The notes beneath the pieces are model-generated. The model was not told where the DNA came from. It did not search any database and worked only from the letters and a program-made list of their open reading frames with translations. Both the position numbers and the translations under genes were made by a program. Source: Paractinoplanes bogorensis (GTDB lineage: Bacteria; Actinomycetota; Actinomycetes; Mycobacteriales; Micromonosporaceae). Taken from it: DNA of 64,000 nt. The stretch is taken from NCBI RefSeq assembly GCF_018829635.1, contig NZ_JAHKKG010000005.1, forward strand, positions 186,001 through 250,000. The letters are read 5' to 3'. Positions 1 through 7,533 of the stretch are shown piece by piece. Positions within the stretch are counted from its first letter, which is position 1. Each line of letters begins with the position of its first letter.

Positions 1-28
1 CGGAGTTAGCGTCCCGGGAAAGAGCGAC

Positions 29-1762
29 ATGAAGGTGAGGCCTGGACATATGAGGAGACTGTTGACGGTGGTCGTGGCGGGCGGCCTGGTCGCCGGTGGC
101 GGCTGGCTGACAGCACCGGGTGCGCAGGCCGCACCGGGTGCGCAGGCCGCACCGGGCGCGCAGGCCGCACCGGGTGCGCAGGCCGGGCCAGGCGCGCAGG
201 CCGTACAGGGTGCGCAGGCCCTACAGGGTGCGCCTCCCGCGCCGGGCGCGCAGACCATCCGCGGCGCGCAAGCGGTCACCGGACGCGCAAACGCTCAAGC
301 GGCGGGCATTTTGTGGGGCAAGTGCACCGACGCGGATCTGGTCAAGGCGAAGGCCCAATGCGCGCAACTTAGCGTTCCTCTCGACTATGAGCGTCCGAAG
401 GGGACGACGATCTCGCTCGCCCTGTCGCGGGTTCGGCATACGGTTCCCGACGGCAAATATCAGGGCGTCATGCTGGTCAACCCGGGTGGTCCCGGGGGCT
501 CGGGGCTCGCCCTGGCCACGTTGGGTGGGTTGGTGCCCAAGGGGGCCGGGAACGCGTACGACTGGATCGGGTTCGACCCGCGCGGTGTCGGCGCGAGCAA
601 GCCGGCGCTTTCGTGCAGCGGGGATGTGACGGCGTACAACCGGCCGTCCTATGTGCCGGTCACCGCGGCGCTCGAGAAGACCTGGCGGCAACGGTCGAAA
701 GACTATGCGCGAAAGTGCGCGAAGGCCGGTGGCGAACTGCTCGACCACGTCAAGAGCGCCGACAACGTGCGGGACATGGACAGCATCCGCCGGGCGCTGG
801 GCGTGCAGCAGATCAACTACTACGGCTTCTCGTACGGGACGTACCTCGGTCAGCTGTACGCGAGCCGGTATCCGCGCGCCGTACGACGGATGATCCTGGA
901 CGGGGTGATCGACGCACGCACGGTCTGGTACCGGTCGAACCTCGATCAGAACGTCGCGTTCGATCGGAACGCGAACATCTACTTCGACTGGATCGCCAAG
1001 AACGACAAGACGTTCGGGCTCGGCCGGGACGGCAGATCGATGGGCCAGGCCTACTACGGGTTGCTGGCGAAACTGCGAAAGTCCCCGGCGGGTGGAGTGA
1101 TCGGCCCGGACGAGGTGAACGATGTGGTGCTGCTCGCGACCTACAACGTGTCGGTCTGGCCGGTTGTCGCGGCGGCGTTCGCGGCGCTGGTCCGCAAAGG
1201 GGACTCGGGACCGGTCAAGAAGTTGTATGACGAGAACTATCCGCAGGGCGCGGGCAGCGACAACGGCTACGCGATGTATCTGGCCACCCTGTGCACCGAC
1301 GCGCGCTGGCCGCAGGACTTCGATCGGTGGAAGCGGGACGCCTGGCGGCAGCACGCCAAGGCGCCGTTCGTGACCTGGGCCAACACCTGGTACAACGCAC
1401 CGTGCCTGTCGTGGGCGGCCCAGCCGGGACGGCCGGCCGAGGTGGACGGGCGTCAGGCGCCCCCGGTGCTGCTGATCAGCGAGACGCTCGACGCGGCGAC
1501 CTCGTTCGAAGGGGCGCTCGAGACCCGGCGGCGTTTCCCGAAAGCCGCCTTGGTCGAGGGCGCCGGCGGCACCACTCACGCCTCGTCGCTCAGCGGTGTC
1601 GCCTGCGTCGACAACACGGTGGCCGACTATCTGGAGCGTGGCGCCCTTCCGGCCCGGCGGCCCGGCAACCGCTCGGATCGCCTGTGCGACCCGCTGCAGC
1701 CCCCGGCGGCGAACCAGCCGGCCGCAACGGGCCCGGCGCCGGCCGCGGACCAGAAAGGCTGA
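29..1762 (+). CDS. Secreted alpha/beta hydrolase, tripeptidyl aminopeptidase (TAP) type
   Basis: Exported serine hydrolase of the TAP/SlpD family, expected to trim tripeptides or similar substrates outside the cell. A basic start and hydrophobic stretch (residues 8-28) form a signal peptide. Residues 29-84 are a low-complexity PGAQA-type repeat encoded by 18-bp DNA units. The catalytic domain follows: oxyanion motif NPGGPGGSG (151-159), nucleophile GFSYG (Ser268), an Asp in ETLDAATS and a His in GGTTHAS near the C-terminus, where TAP C-terminal domains place them. An alternative ATG at 50 would give a shorter n-region. The family is clear; the substrate is not. Confidence 0.85.
   Translation: MKVRPGHMRRLLTVVVAGGLVAGGGWLTAPGAQAAPGAQAAPGAQAAPGAQAGPGAQAVQGAQALQGAPPAPGAQTIRGAQAVTGRANAQAAGILWGKCTDADLVKAKAQCAQLSVPLDYERPKGTTISLALSRVRHTVPDGKYQGVMLVNPGGPGGSGLALATLGGLVPKGAGNAYDWIGFDPRGVGASKPALSCSGDVTAYNRPSYVPVTAALEKTWRQRSKDYARKCAKAGGELLDHVKSADNVRDMDSIRRALGVQQINYYGFSYGTYLGQLYASRYPRAVRRMILDGVIDARTVWYRSNLDQNVAFDRNANIYFDWIAKNDKTFGLGRDGRSMGQAYYGLLAKLRKSPAGGVIGPDEVNDVVLLATYNVSVWPVVAAAFAALVRKGDSGPVKKLYDENYPQGAGSDNGYAMYLATLCTDARWPQDFDRWKRDAWRQHAKAPFVTWANTWYNAPCLSWAAQPGRPAEVDGRQAPPVLLISETLDAATSFEGALETRRRFPKAALVEGAGGTTHASSLSGVACVDNTVADYLERGALPARRPGNRSDRLCDPLQPPAANQPAATGPAPAADQKG
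115..280 (+). repeat. 18-bp in-frame repeat coding for PGAQA units
   Basis: Tandem 18-bp units of the type GCACCGGGTGCGCAGGCC, perfect at first and then diverging, encode roughly nine hexapeptides just after the signal peptide of the hydrolase. They form a flexible Ala/Pro/Gly/Gln linker and look like slippage-generated sequence. Confidence 0.8.
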
Positions 1763-2110
1763 CCGCGCAAGTTGAGCGAACGAGCGCCGCTCGGACCGCG
1801 CAGAGTGAGCGTTCGGCCGCTCGGACCGCGCAAAGTGAGCGTTCGCCCGCTCGGACCGCGCAGAGTGAGCGTTCGGCCGCTCGGACCGCGCAAAGTGAGC
1901 GTTCGCCCGCTCGGACCGCGCAAAGTGAGCGATCGGCCGCTCGGACCGCGCAGAGTGAGCGATCGCCCGCTCGGACCGCGCAAAGTGAGCGATCGCCCGC
2001 TCGGACCGCGCAGAGTGAGCGATCGGCCGCTCGGACCCGCGCAAAGTGAGCGATCGAGCGCACCGACCGCGCAAGTTGAGCGAACGAGCGCACCGAGCGC
2101 ACACGGTGAG
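1763..2110. repeat. 30-bp minisatellite, nine core copies, after the hydrolase gene
   Basis: From 1789 to about 2059 a 30-bp unit beginning GCTCGGACCGCGCA(G/A)AGTGAGC repeats nine times with small variations (CAGA/CAAA, GTTC/GATC, GGCC/GCCC). Variant units with CCGCGCAAGTTGAGCGAACG flank the core on both sides (1763 and 2068). Every unit carries an AGTGAGC, and the array begins directly after the stop codon at 1762. Because 30 is divisible by three, long open frames run through it on both strands, but none shows a start signal or a recognisable protein. I treat it as non-coding. The whole 1763-2346 gap holds this array, a CGTACGGGAA motif and a hairpin. Confidence 0.9.
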
Positions 2111-2186
2111 CGATGGAACGCGCAGAAGATGCAGGTTGAGCGAACGAACACGCTGACCGCGAATGGATGAGCGGTCGAGCGCACTC

Positions 2187-2203
2187 ACGGCGTACGGGAA
2201 AAG
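2187..2203 (-). other. Recurrent TTCCCGTACG motif, intergenic copy
   Basis: The complement reads CTTTTCCCGTACGCCGT, identical over 17 nt to a second intergenic site at 35151-35167. A near copy (GCCGCACGGGAAAAT) follows about 30 nt downstream. Function unknown. Confidence 0.6.
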
Positions 2204-2241
2204 GAACCGGAGCCGACTGACGCCGCACGGGAAAATTTGAT

Positions 2242-2280
2242 GGACGACCGCCCGGACCGAGATGGCTCGGGCGGTCGTCC
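2242..2280 (+). terminator. Hairpin upstream of the MFS gene
   Basis: Arms GGACGACCGCCCG (2242-2254) and CGGGCGGTCGTCC (2268-2280) pair perfectly. An inner CCGAG/CTCGG stem is also possible. There is no U-tract, as is common for actinobacterial terminators. It probably closes transcription from the hydrolase/repeat region before the MFS gene. Confidence 0.55.
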
Positions 2281-2346
2281 GGGTTGCCGCGCCCCGGCGC
2301 AGGGTTGACGATGAGAGTCGATCTTCCAAGGTAGGGAGGCGCTCCG

Positions 2347-3735
2347 TTGCCATTTCTGAGCAGGCTCGACCGTGAACACTCCGTGGCGCCGCCCGGCTTC
2401 AGCCGCTGGCTGATCCCGCCCGCCGCCCTGTCGGTGCATCTGTGCATCGGCCAGGTCTATGCGACCAGCGTGTACAAGAATTCGTTCGTTTCGCATTTTG
2501 AAACGTCACAGACGGCCATCGGCATCATCTTCAGCATCGCCATCGTCATGCTCGGCCTGTCCGCGGCCGTCGGCGGCACCTGGGTCGAGAAGAACGGCCC
2601 GCGCAAGGCCATGTTCGTGTCCGCCTGTTTCTGGGCGGTCGGGTTCCTGGTCGGTGCGCTCGGCATCGCGACCAAGCAGTTGTGGCTGGTCTACCTGGGT
2701 TACGGCGTGATCGGCGGCATCGGGCTCGGCATCGGCTACATCTCGCCGGTGTCCACGCTGATCAAGTGGTTCCCGGACCGGCCGGGCCTGGCGACCGGTC
2801 TGGCCATCATGGGTTTCGGTGGCGGCGCGCTGATCGCCAGCCCGGCGTCGCGGCAGCTGCTGTCGTTCTACGACTCCGGGTACGACCCGAACGTCGCCAC
2901 GTCCGTTGCCAACGGCGGCGCGCTGGTCGGGCTGTTCCTGACGCTCGGCATCGCCTACTTCGTCATCATGATGTTCGGCGTGGCCAACATCCGCGTACCC
3001 GCCGCCGACTGGAAGCCCGACGGCTGGGACCCGGCCACCGTCAAGGCGAAGCCGCTGGTCACCACGGCCAACGTGTCGGCCGCGAACGCCATCCGGACGA
3101 GAAGCTTCTGGCTGCTCTGGATCGTGCTGTTCTGCAACGTGACGGCCGGCATCGGCATCCTCGAGCAGGCCAGCCCGATGATCCAGGACTTCTTCCGGGA
3201 GAATGCCGTCTCCACCGTCAGCGTCGCCGCCGCGGGTGGTTTCGTCGGCGTGCTGTCGCTGTTCAACATGGCCGGCCGCTTTGTCTGGTCGTCGACCTCG
3301 GATGTGATCGGCCGCAAGCCGATCTACATGGTCTACCTGGGCGTCGGCATGATCCTGTACCTGCTGCTGGCGACGACCGGGGACGTGGCCACGCCGCTGT
3401 TCGTGATCCTGGCCGGCGTCATCCTGTCGTTCTACGGCGGCGGGTTCGCGACCGTCCCGGCCTACCTGCGTGACCTGTTCGGAACGTTCCAGGTCGGCGC
3501 CATCCACGGCCGCCTGCTGACCGCGTGGTCGGCCGCCGGCGTGGCCGGACCGCTCATCATCAACGGTTTCCTCGACGCGCAGGGCAAACCGGGCACGCTC
3601 ACCTCGTCGGCCTACCAGCCCGCACTGTTCACCATGGTCGGCGTGCTGGCCGTCGGGTTCATCGCGAACCTGCTGGTCCGCCCGGTACCCGCGCAGTATC
3701 ACGAACCGGCTCGCACGAAGGAGGCCGCGGTATGA
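2347..3735 (+). CDS. MFS transporter, oxalate/formate antiporter (OxlT-like) family
   Basis: Twelve-helix inner-membrane carrier of the OFA branch of the major facilitator superfamily, probably exchanging or importing small mono- or dicarboxylates. It has 462 residues, typical for the family, with hydrophobic blocks throughout and a central loop after about residue 215. The TTG start at 2347 is chosen because GGGAGG lies just upstream and the N-terminus matches the family (PGFSRWLIPPAAL). The stop overlaps the next ATG as ATGA, so it is translationally coupled to the 32-residue membrane peptide that follows. The substrate cannot be told from sequence. Confidence 0.85.
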   Translation: MPFLSRLDREHSVAPPGFSRWLIPPAALSVHLCIGQVYATSVYKNSFVSHFETSQTAIGIIFSIAIVMLGLSAAVGGTWVEKNGPRKAMFVSACFWAVGFLVGALGIATKQLWLVYLGYGVIGGIGLGIGYISPVSTLIKWFPDRPGLATGLAIMGFGGGALIASPASRQLLSFYDSGYDPNVATSVANGGALVGLFLTLGIAYFVIMMFGVANIRVPAADWKPDGWDPATVKAKPLVTTANVSAANAIRTRSFWLLWIVLFCNVTAGIGILEQASPMIQDFFRENAVSTVSVAAAGGFVGVLSLFNMAGRFVWSSTSDVIGRKPIYMVYLGVGMILYLLLATTGDVATPLFVILAGVILSFYGGGFATVPAYLRDLFGTFQVGAIHGRLLTAWSAAGVAGPLIINGFLDAQGKPGTLTSSAYQPALFTMVGVLAVGFIANLLVRPVPAQYHEPARTKEAAV

Positions 3736-3830
3736 GCGCTCGCCTGGTCCTGTCCTGGCTGTTGGTGGCCGTTCTGCTCGGTTACGGCATCATCCAGACC
3801 GTCATCACGGCCGCCAAACTGTTCGAATGA
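3732..3830 (+). CDS. MFS transporter small subunit, 32 residues
   Basis: A 32-residue single-helix peptide (MSARLVLSWLLVAVLL then GYGIIQTVITAAKLFE) coupled by ATGA overlap to the OxlT-like carrier. Short single-span peptides annotated as MFS small subunits occur in this position behind OFA-family carriers. It probably sits beside the carrier and stabilises or tunes it. The overlap, start context and hydrophobic profile make it a real gene despite its size. Confidence 0.75.
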   Translation: MSARLVLSWLLVAVLLGYGIIQTVITAAKLFE

Positions 3831-3834
3831 GCGT

Positions 3835-4281
3835 TTACGGGCGCGGGCCGTGCAAGAGATGCGCGTTTGCGGCCCGCGCCCGTACGGCAAACTCCGGTTT
3901 CTCCACCACTTCCACGCCCGCCGCGGTCAGCAACGCGACGCCCTCGCAGGTCACGAAGATGTCCGGCTCGTACCAGGCGATCACGACCCGCGGGATGCCG
4001 GCCGCCAGGATCAGACTCGTGCACGTGGCGTCCGGCCGGCTGGCCCGCTTCGAACACGGCTCCAGGCTGCTGTAAAGCGTCGCCTCGCGCAGATCCCCGT
4101 CCGCCCGGGCGAGCGCCGATTCCTCTGCGTGCACCAGCGGATCCACGTCCCGCGACCAGCCCGACGCGATCTCCCGCCCGTCCGCGCCGACGATGACCGC
4201 CCCGACCGCGAACGCCGTCGACGACCGGGGCGAACGATTCGCCAGTTCCACGGCGCGGCTCAGCCACCGGTCGTCATCCAC
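3835..4281 (-). CDS. CMP/dCMP deaminase-like protein (RibD N-terminal type)
   Basis: Zinc-dependent nucleoside or base deaminase fold. Visible motifs are HAE (zinc ligand plus proton shuttle) and PCSKR followed by a later Cys, giving the usual His-Cys-Cys zinc site. This resembles the deaminase half of RibD but has no reductase domain, so it is not a full riboflavin enzyme. The GTG at 4281 is chosen because homology begins at VDDDRWLSRAVELA. An upstream extension to 4476 looks non-coding. Its 3' end reaches into the shared terminator with the MFS operon. The substrate is unknown. Confidence 0.7.
   Translation of the reverse strand: MDDDRWLSRAVELANRSPRSSTAFAVGAVIVGADGREIASGWSRDVDPLVHAEESALARADGDLREATLYSSLEPCSKRASRPDATCTSLILAAGIPRVVIAWYEPDIFVTCEGVALLTAAGVEVVEKPEFAVRARAANAHLLHGPRP
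3836..3884. terminator. Bidirectional hairpin between convergent genes
   Basis: TACGGGCGCGGGCCG (3836-3850) pairs over 15 bp with CGGCCCGCGCCCGTA (3870-3884). It lies between the MFS operon end (3830) and within the last codons of the convergent deaminase (stop at 3835), so it could stop transcripts from both sides. Confidence 0.6.
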
Positions 4282-4517
4282 GGAAAAAACATAAACCCAC
4301 GATGCTTCCGTACGCGGGAGCCTCTCCGACAAAAGCACCAGCACCGTCGCCGCCGCTGCGGACCGGCGCCTGCAACACCGGGCCGTCCCCGGCCTCCGGC
4401 GGCCCGGTTCGACATCTCCCCGGACTTGACACTTGTGCCCACCGCTCGCCGTGGCCGCAGCACCTGGACGCCGCACACGGCTACATCCTGGCCACGCCGG
4501 TTGACGCGCCGGCTGTC

Positions 4518-4523
4518 TAGGCT
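4518..4523 (+). promoter_or_regulatory. Candidate -10 (TAGGCT), leaderless start
   Basis: TAGGCT lies 6 nt before the ATG at 4530, placing the likely transcription start on the start codon. No good -35 at standard spacing. Confidence 0.35.
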
Positions 4524-4529
4524 CGGCCG

Positions 4530-5111
4530 ATGTCGATCGAGATCGTGTTCGAGACGCACGCCCTGACCGAGGACAACGAGGCCGGCATCGCCACCGGCTG
4601 GCTGCCCGGCCGCCTGTCCCTCCGCGGTCGCGAGAACGCCGTCGCCATGGGCCACCGGCGCCGTAGCGCCGGTATAGCCGCGGTCTTCTGCTCCGATCTG
4701 CGCCGCTCGGTCGAGACAGCCGAGCTCGCGTTCGCGCATTCCGGCATCCCGGTGCTGCTCGACTGGCGCCTGCGCGAGTGCGACTTCGGCACCCTGAACG
4801 GCGCCCCGGGCGACCGGGTCAAGGCGGTCCGCACCGAGCACATCGACCGGCCGTTCCCGGGCGGCGAGAGCCATCGTCAGGCGGTGCGCCGCACGACCGG
4901 ACTGCTGAGCGACCTGCCGTCACGCTGGGACGGGCAGCGCGTCATGCTCATCGGTCACCTGGCGACCTATCGGGCCCTCGAACACGTCACCACCGGCCGG
5001 TCGCTCGAGGACATCGTCGCGGACGACTTCGCATGGCGGCCCGAGGGCTGGTCGTATCGGCTGGGTCAGGACGCCCAGGGCCCGACCCCGCCGACGCGCT
5101 CGATGCGGTAG
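4530..5111 (+). CDS. Histidine phosphatase family protein
   Basis: Phosphoglycerate-mutase-like phosphatase of 193 residues. The catalytic His lies in the N-terminal FETHALTEDN, replacing the usual RHG motif as in the actinobacterial subgroup with an ETH..T.DNE..IATGW signature. The second His is in LIGHLATYRAL near the C-terminus, and SDLRRSVETAE carries the phosphate-binding Arg. It probably removes phosphate from small metabolites. The 3' end overlaps the convergent PPOX gene by 46 bp. Confidence 0.75.
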   Translation: MSIEIVFETHALTEDNEAGIATGWLPGRLSLRGRENAVAMGHRRRSAGIAAVFCSDLRRSVETAELAFAHSGIPVLLDWRLRECDFGTLNGAPGDRVKAVRTEHIDRPFPGGESHRQAVRRTTGLLSDLPSRWDGQRVMLIGHLATYRALEHVTTGRSLEDIVADDFAWRPEGWSYRLGQDAQGPTPPTRSMR

Positions 5112-5479
5112 CGGACGATGAAGCCGGGGACCTTCGGGGCCGGGAACGTCTGGCCGGGGCCCATGTAGATCTTGGCGAGGCCGTCGAGGAAGTCCCACGC
5201 CTCGTCCGAGGGCTCGACGGTCGCGTGGGCCTGGATCACCGCGTACGGGTTGAGGAAGACGCCCGGAGCCCGCGGCGCGTCGAACGACAGCACCACCCGC
5301 GGGTCCCGTTCGATGTTGCGCAGCTTGGCCTGGCGGCGCAGGTGGGCGGTGGCCAGCCCGTCGCCGTCGGCGCCGACCCAGATGACGCTCACCTGTGGGC
5401 TGCCGTCAGGGTTGATGGTGCTCAGGTGGCACATCGGGCCGGTGGCGACGAGGTCACGGAGCGCGTCGGGAAGAGGCAC
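5066..5479 (-). CDS. PPOX-class / pyridoxamine 5'-phosphate oxidase-like protein
   Basis: Small split-barrel flavin- or F420-binding protein (137 residues). The fold is recognisable from MCHLSTINPDGSPQVSVIWV, then a LRNIERDPRVVLSFD stretch and a final FIVRYRIERV strand, typical of actinobacterial PPOX F420-dependent enzymes. Cofactor choice cannot be read with certainty. It overlaps the end of the convergent phosphatase gene and starts 9 bp downstream of the TauE gene on the same strand, so the two may be co-transcribed. Confidence 0.75.
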   Translation of the reverse strand: MPLPDALRDLVATGPMCHLSTINPDGSPQVSVIWVGADGDGLATAHLRRQAKLRNIERDPRVVLSFDAPRAPGVFLNPYAVIQAHATVEPSDEAWDFLDGLAKIYMGPGQTFPAPKVPGFIVRYRIERVGGVGPWAS

Positions 5480-5488
5480 GCTCCGAAG

Positions 5489-6235
5489 TTACGTGACGAA
5501 CAGGACGATGGCCACCGCCAGGGCGAAGACGACGATCGTCCAGCGCAGAACCTCGGACGGCAGTTTCCGGGCGATCCGGGCGCCGATGACGCCACCGACG
5601 ATCGTGGCCGGGACCAGCACGGCCACCACGGCCCAGTTGACCGGGCCGAAGATGCTGTACGTGAGCACGGTGGTCGTGCCGACCACAGCCGAGAAGACGT
5701 TCTTGAGGGCGCTGATCCGGCGCAGCGACTCGTCGAGCACCAGGGACAGGGCGGCGATCAGCAGCAACCCCATCGCGGCGTTGAAGTAGCCGCCGTAGAG
5801 CCCGCACAGAAACACCGTGACCTGCACGTACGTCGTCGATCCGGCGGTCACCCGGCTGCCGGCGAGGGCCTTGAGCCGGTCTTGAAAAGCCATCATCGCG
5901 GCCGCGAGCAGCAGCAGGAACGGCACCACGACGTCGAACACCGAGCGCGGCGTGAACAGCAGCAGCGAACTGCCGCACAGGGTGCCGACGACGATGGTCG
6001 GCACGATCGACCAGATCCGCCGTTTCTGGCCGCCCAGGTCGGGCCGGCTGGCCACGGCGCTGGCCGCGTAGCCCGGCGCGACCGAGAGCGCGTTGCTCAC
6101 GTTCGCCGCCACCCCGGGCAGCCCCAGCCCGACCAGCAGCGGGAACGTGATCAGCGAGCCGCCGCCGGCGACGGCGTTGACCGTGCCCGCGGCCAGCCCG
6201 CCGCCGAGCAGCGCGAATACCTGCCACAACTCCAT
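5489..6235 (-). CDS. Sulfite exporter TauE/SafE family membrane protein
   Basis: Integral membrane protein of 248 residues with about eight hydrophobic helices. The N-terminus has the family pattern GGGLAAGTVNAVAGGGSLIT, and a half-repeat near the middle (GLYGGYFNAAMGLLL) marks the internal duplication of TauE/SafE proteins. These export sulfite, sulfoacetate or other organosulfur anions. The PPOX gene follows 9 bp downstream on the same strand. Confidence 0.85.
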   Translation of the reverse strand: MELWQVFALLGGGLAAGTVNAVAGGGSLITFPLLVGLGLPGVAANVSNALSVAPGYAASAVASRPDLGGQKRRIWSIVPTIVVGTLCGSSLLLFTPRSVFDVVVPFLLLLAAAMMAFQDRLKALAGSRVTAGSTTYVQVTVFLCGLYGGYFNAAMGLLLIAALSLVLDESLRRISALKNVFSAVVGTTTVLTYSIFGPVNWAVVAVLVPATIVGGVIGARIARKLPSEVLRWTIVVFALAVAIVLFVT

Positions 6236-6263
6236 GTGTGATCATGCTAGGCCCGGCGGTTGG

Positions 6264-6776
6264 TCAGTCCTCGTCGCGGTCCTTCTTCTCCTTCTTGTCC
6301 TCGGCGCGCTCCAGCGCCAGGTCGAGCGCGAGCACCGCCCCGATGATCAGCAGCGGTTCGACGCCGGCGCTGATCTGCACCGCGTACGTGTCCCGGATGG
6401 TCAGCCAGCGCTTCGAGACGGCGGCCACCTCTTCGCCACCGCGCTCGATCACGTACTCGTGGTCGAGCAGGTCGCCCTTCATCTCCAGGTCGTCCGGCCC
6501 CGGCACGTCGATGGTGAACTTGTCGCGGAACGGGGTGAACAGCTTCTTGCGGACCTCGGCCGCCTTCTCGCCGCCGATCCGGATCTCGTACGTCGGCCGC
6601 AGCGACACCAGGTGCCGGTGCAGGGTCGCGACCTCCTGGCCGGACGCGTCCTCGATGACGACCTTGTCGCGGATGCTGAGCACCTTGCCGTCGACGTGGA
6701 AGACCTTGTTGCCGTGCTCGTCCAGCACGTCGAAGTCGTCGCCGATGGAGAAGAACTTTTCCCGAATGACAAACAT
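6264..6776 (-). CDS. LURP-one-related family protein
   Basis: 170 residues forming the tubby-like beta-barrel of the LURP-one/YxjI family. It starts MFVIREKFFSIGDDFDV, contains repeated strand patterns (VFHVDGKVLSIRDKVVIED; YVIERGGEEVAAVSKRW) and ends with a hydrophobic helix (EPLLIIGAVLALDLAL) and a charged EDKKEKKDRDED tail. The helix may peripherally attach it to membrane. The biochemical role of bacterial members is unknown. Confidence 0.8.
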   Translation of the reverse strand: MFVIREKFFSIGDDFDVLDEHGNKVFHVDGKVLSIRDKVVIEDASGQEVATLHRHLVSLRPTYEIRIGGEKAAEVRKKLFTPFRDKFTIDVPGPDDLEMKGDLLDHEYVIERGGEEVAAVSKRWLTIRDTYAVQISAGVEPLLIIGAVLALDLALERAEDKKEKKDRDED

Positions 6777-6855
6777 GCGACCGATTCTCGCGCACCTGCC
6801 CGGCAGGGGCCTGCGGAGGTGTCGGCCAGTTGCCTGTGACCGCGGCCGTCGCTAC

Positions 6856-6876
6856 CTACCGTGACAAACCCGGTAG
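6856..6876. promoter_or_regulatory. Inverted repeat in a divergent intergenic region
   Basis: CTACCG-N9-CGGTAG lies between the divergently transcribed LURP-one gene and the permease-like gene. It could be an operator, but this is a weak inference from symmetry only. Confidence 0.25.
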
Positions 6877-6924
6877 TTAGTCGGGCACCCGGAGATCGAC
6901 GCGTTGCGATAGCATTCCGCGTTC

Positions 6925-7533
6925 GTGGAGCAGGTGGAGCGTGCGGCGCCGGTGCGGCGCAGTTGGTGGCGGACCAAGACGTTCGCCGCCGGGGCGGTGG
7001 CCGTGGGAGTGATCGCGCTCCTGGCTGTGCTCGGGCCGGTGGTGGCGCCCGACTACGTCAGCTTCGACATCATGCTGATCGACCCGGAGCGCGGGGTGCC
7101 GCTGGGTGACCTCGGTGGCATCAGCGGGGATCACTGGTTCGGGGTCGAGCCGCTGATGGGTCGTGACCTGTTCGCCCGGGTCGTGCACGCGATGCAGCTC
7201 TCGCTGCGGGTCGCGCTGGTCGCCGCTGTTGCCGAGGTCGTGCTCGGGCTGCTCGTGGCTCTCGTGGTGCGGCGCGGCAAGGTGCGCGGGCAGCTGCGGC
7301 CCGCGTTGATGTGGCTGGCCCTGCTCGTGCCGGTCAACCTGCTCGTCGAAGTCTGGTTCGCTTATACGGGCCGATCTTTGCTCGAACCGCCCACCCCGTC
7401 ATGGGGTGCCATGCTGTCCGACGCGACCGTCTGGTTCGACCTGGACCCGGCCTTCCTGCTGATCCCGGGACTGCTGCTGGTCGCGACCGTGTTCGCCTTC
7501 CTGCTGCTCGGCCTGGGGATGCGCGAGCGCTAG
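6925..7533 (+). CDS. Orphan DppC/OppC-like permease lacking the central EAA region
   Basis: 202-residue membrane protein. Residues 17-110 resemble the start of peptide ABC permeases of the DppC type: first helix, VVAPDYV, then FGVEPLMGRDLFARVVHAMQ and the second helix. The C-terminal part resembles the end of the same family (PPTPSWGAMLSD, then a last helix ending in LLLGLGMRER). The middle, about 95 residues that should carry the EAA loop contacting the ATPase, is missing or replaced by RRGKVRGQLRPALMW. No ATPase, binding protein or partner permease lies nearby. It is either a decayed permease kept in frame or a repurposed membrane protein. A GTG start at 6925 is used. Confidence 0.6.
   Translation: MEQVERAAPVRRSWWRTKTFAAGAVAVGVIALLAVLGPVVAPDYVSFDIMLIDPERGVPLGDLGGISGDHWFGVEPLMGRDLFARVVHAMQLSLRVALVAAVAEVVLGLLVALVVRRGKVRGQLRPALMWLALLVPVNLLVEVWFAYTGRSLLEPPTPSWGAMLSDATVWFDLDPAFLLIPGLLLVATVFAFLLLGLGMRER

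Noticed and set aside
1763..2170. Open frames through the 30-bp repeats on both strands, possible repeat protein
   Set aside because: Open only because the unit is a multiple of three; no ribosome binding site, signal or known motif on either strand.
2506..3702. Long minus-strand frame across the MFS gene, rich in Asp/Arg/Gln
   Set aside because: Typical shadow composition of a high-GC gene; the plus strand encodes a clear transporter.
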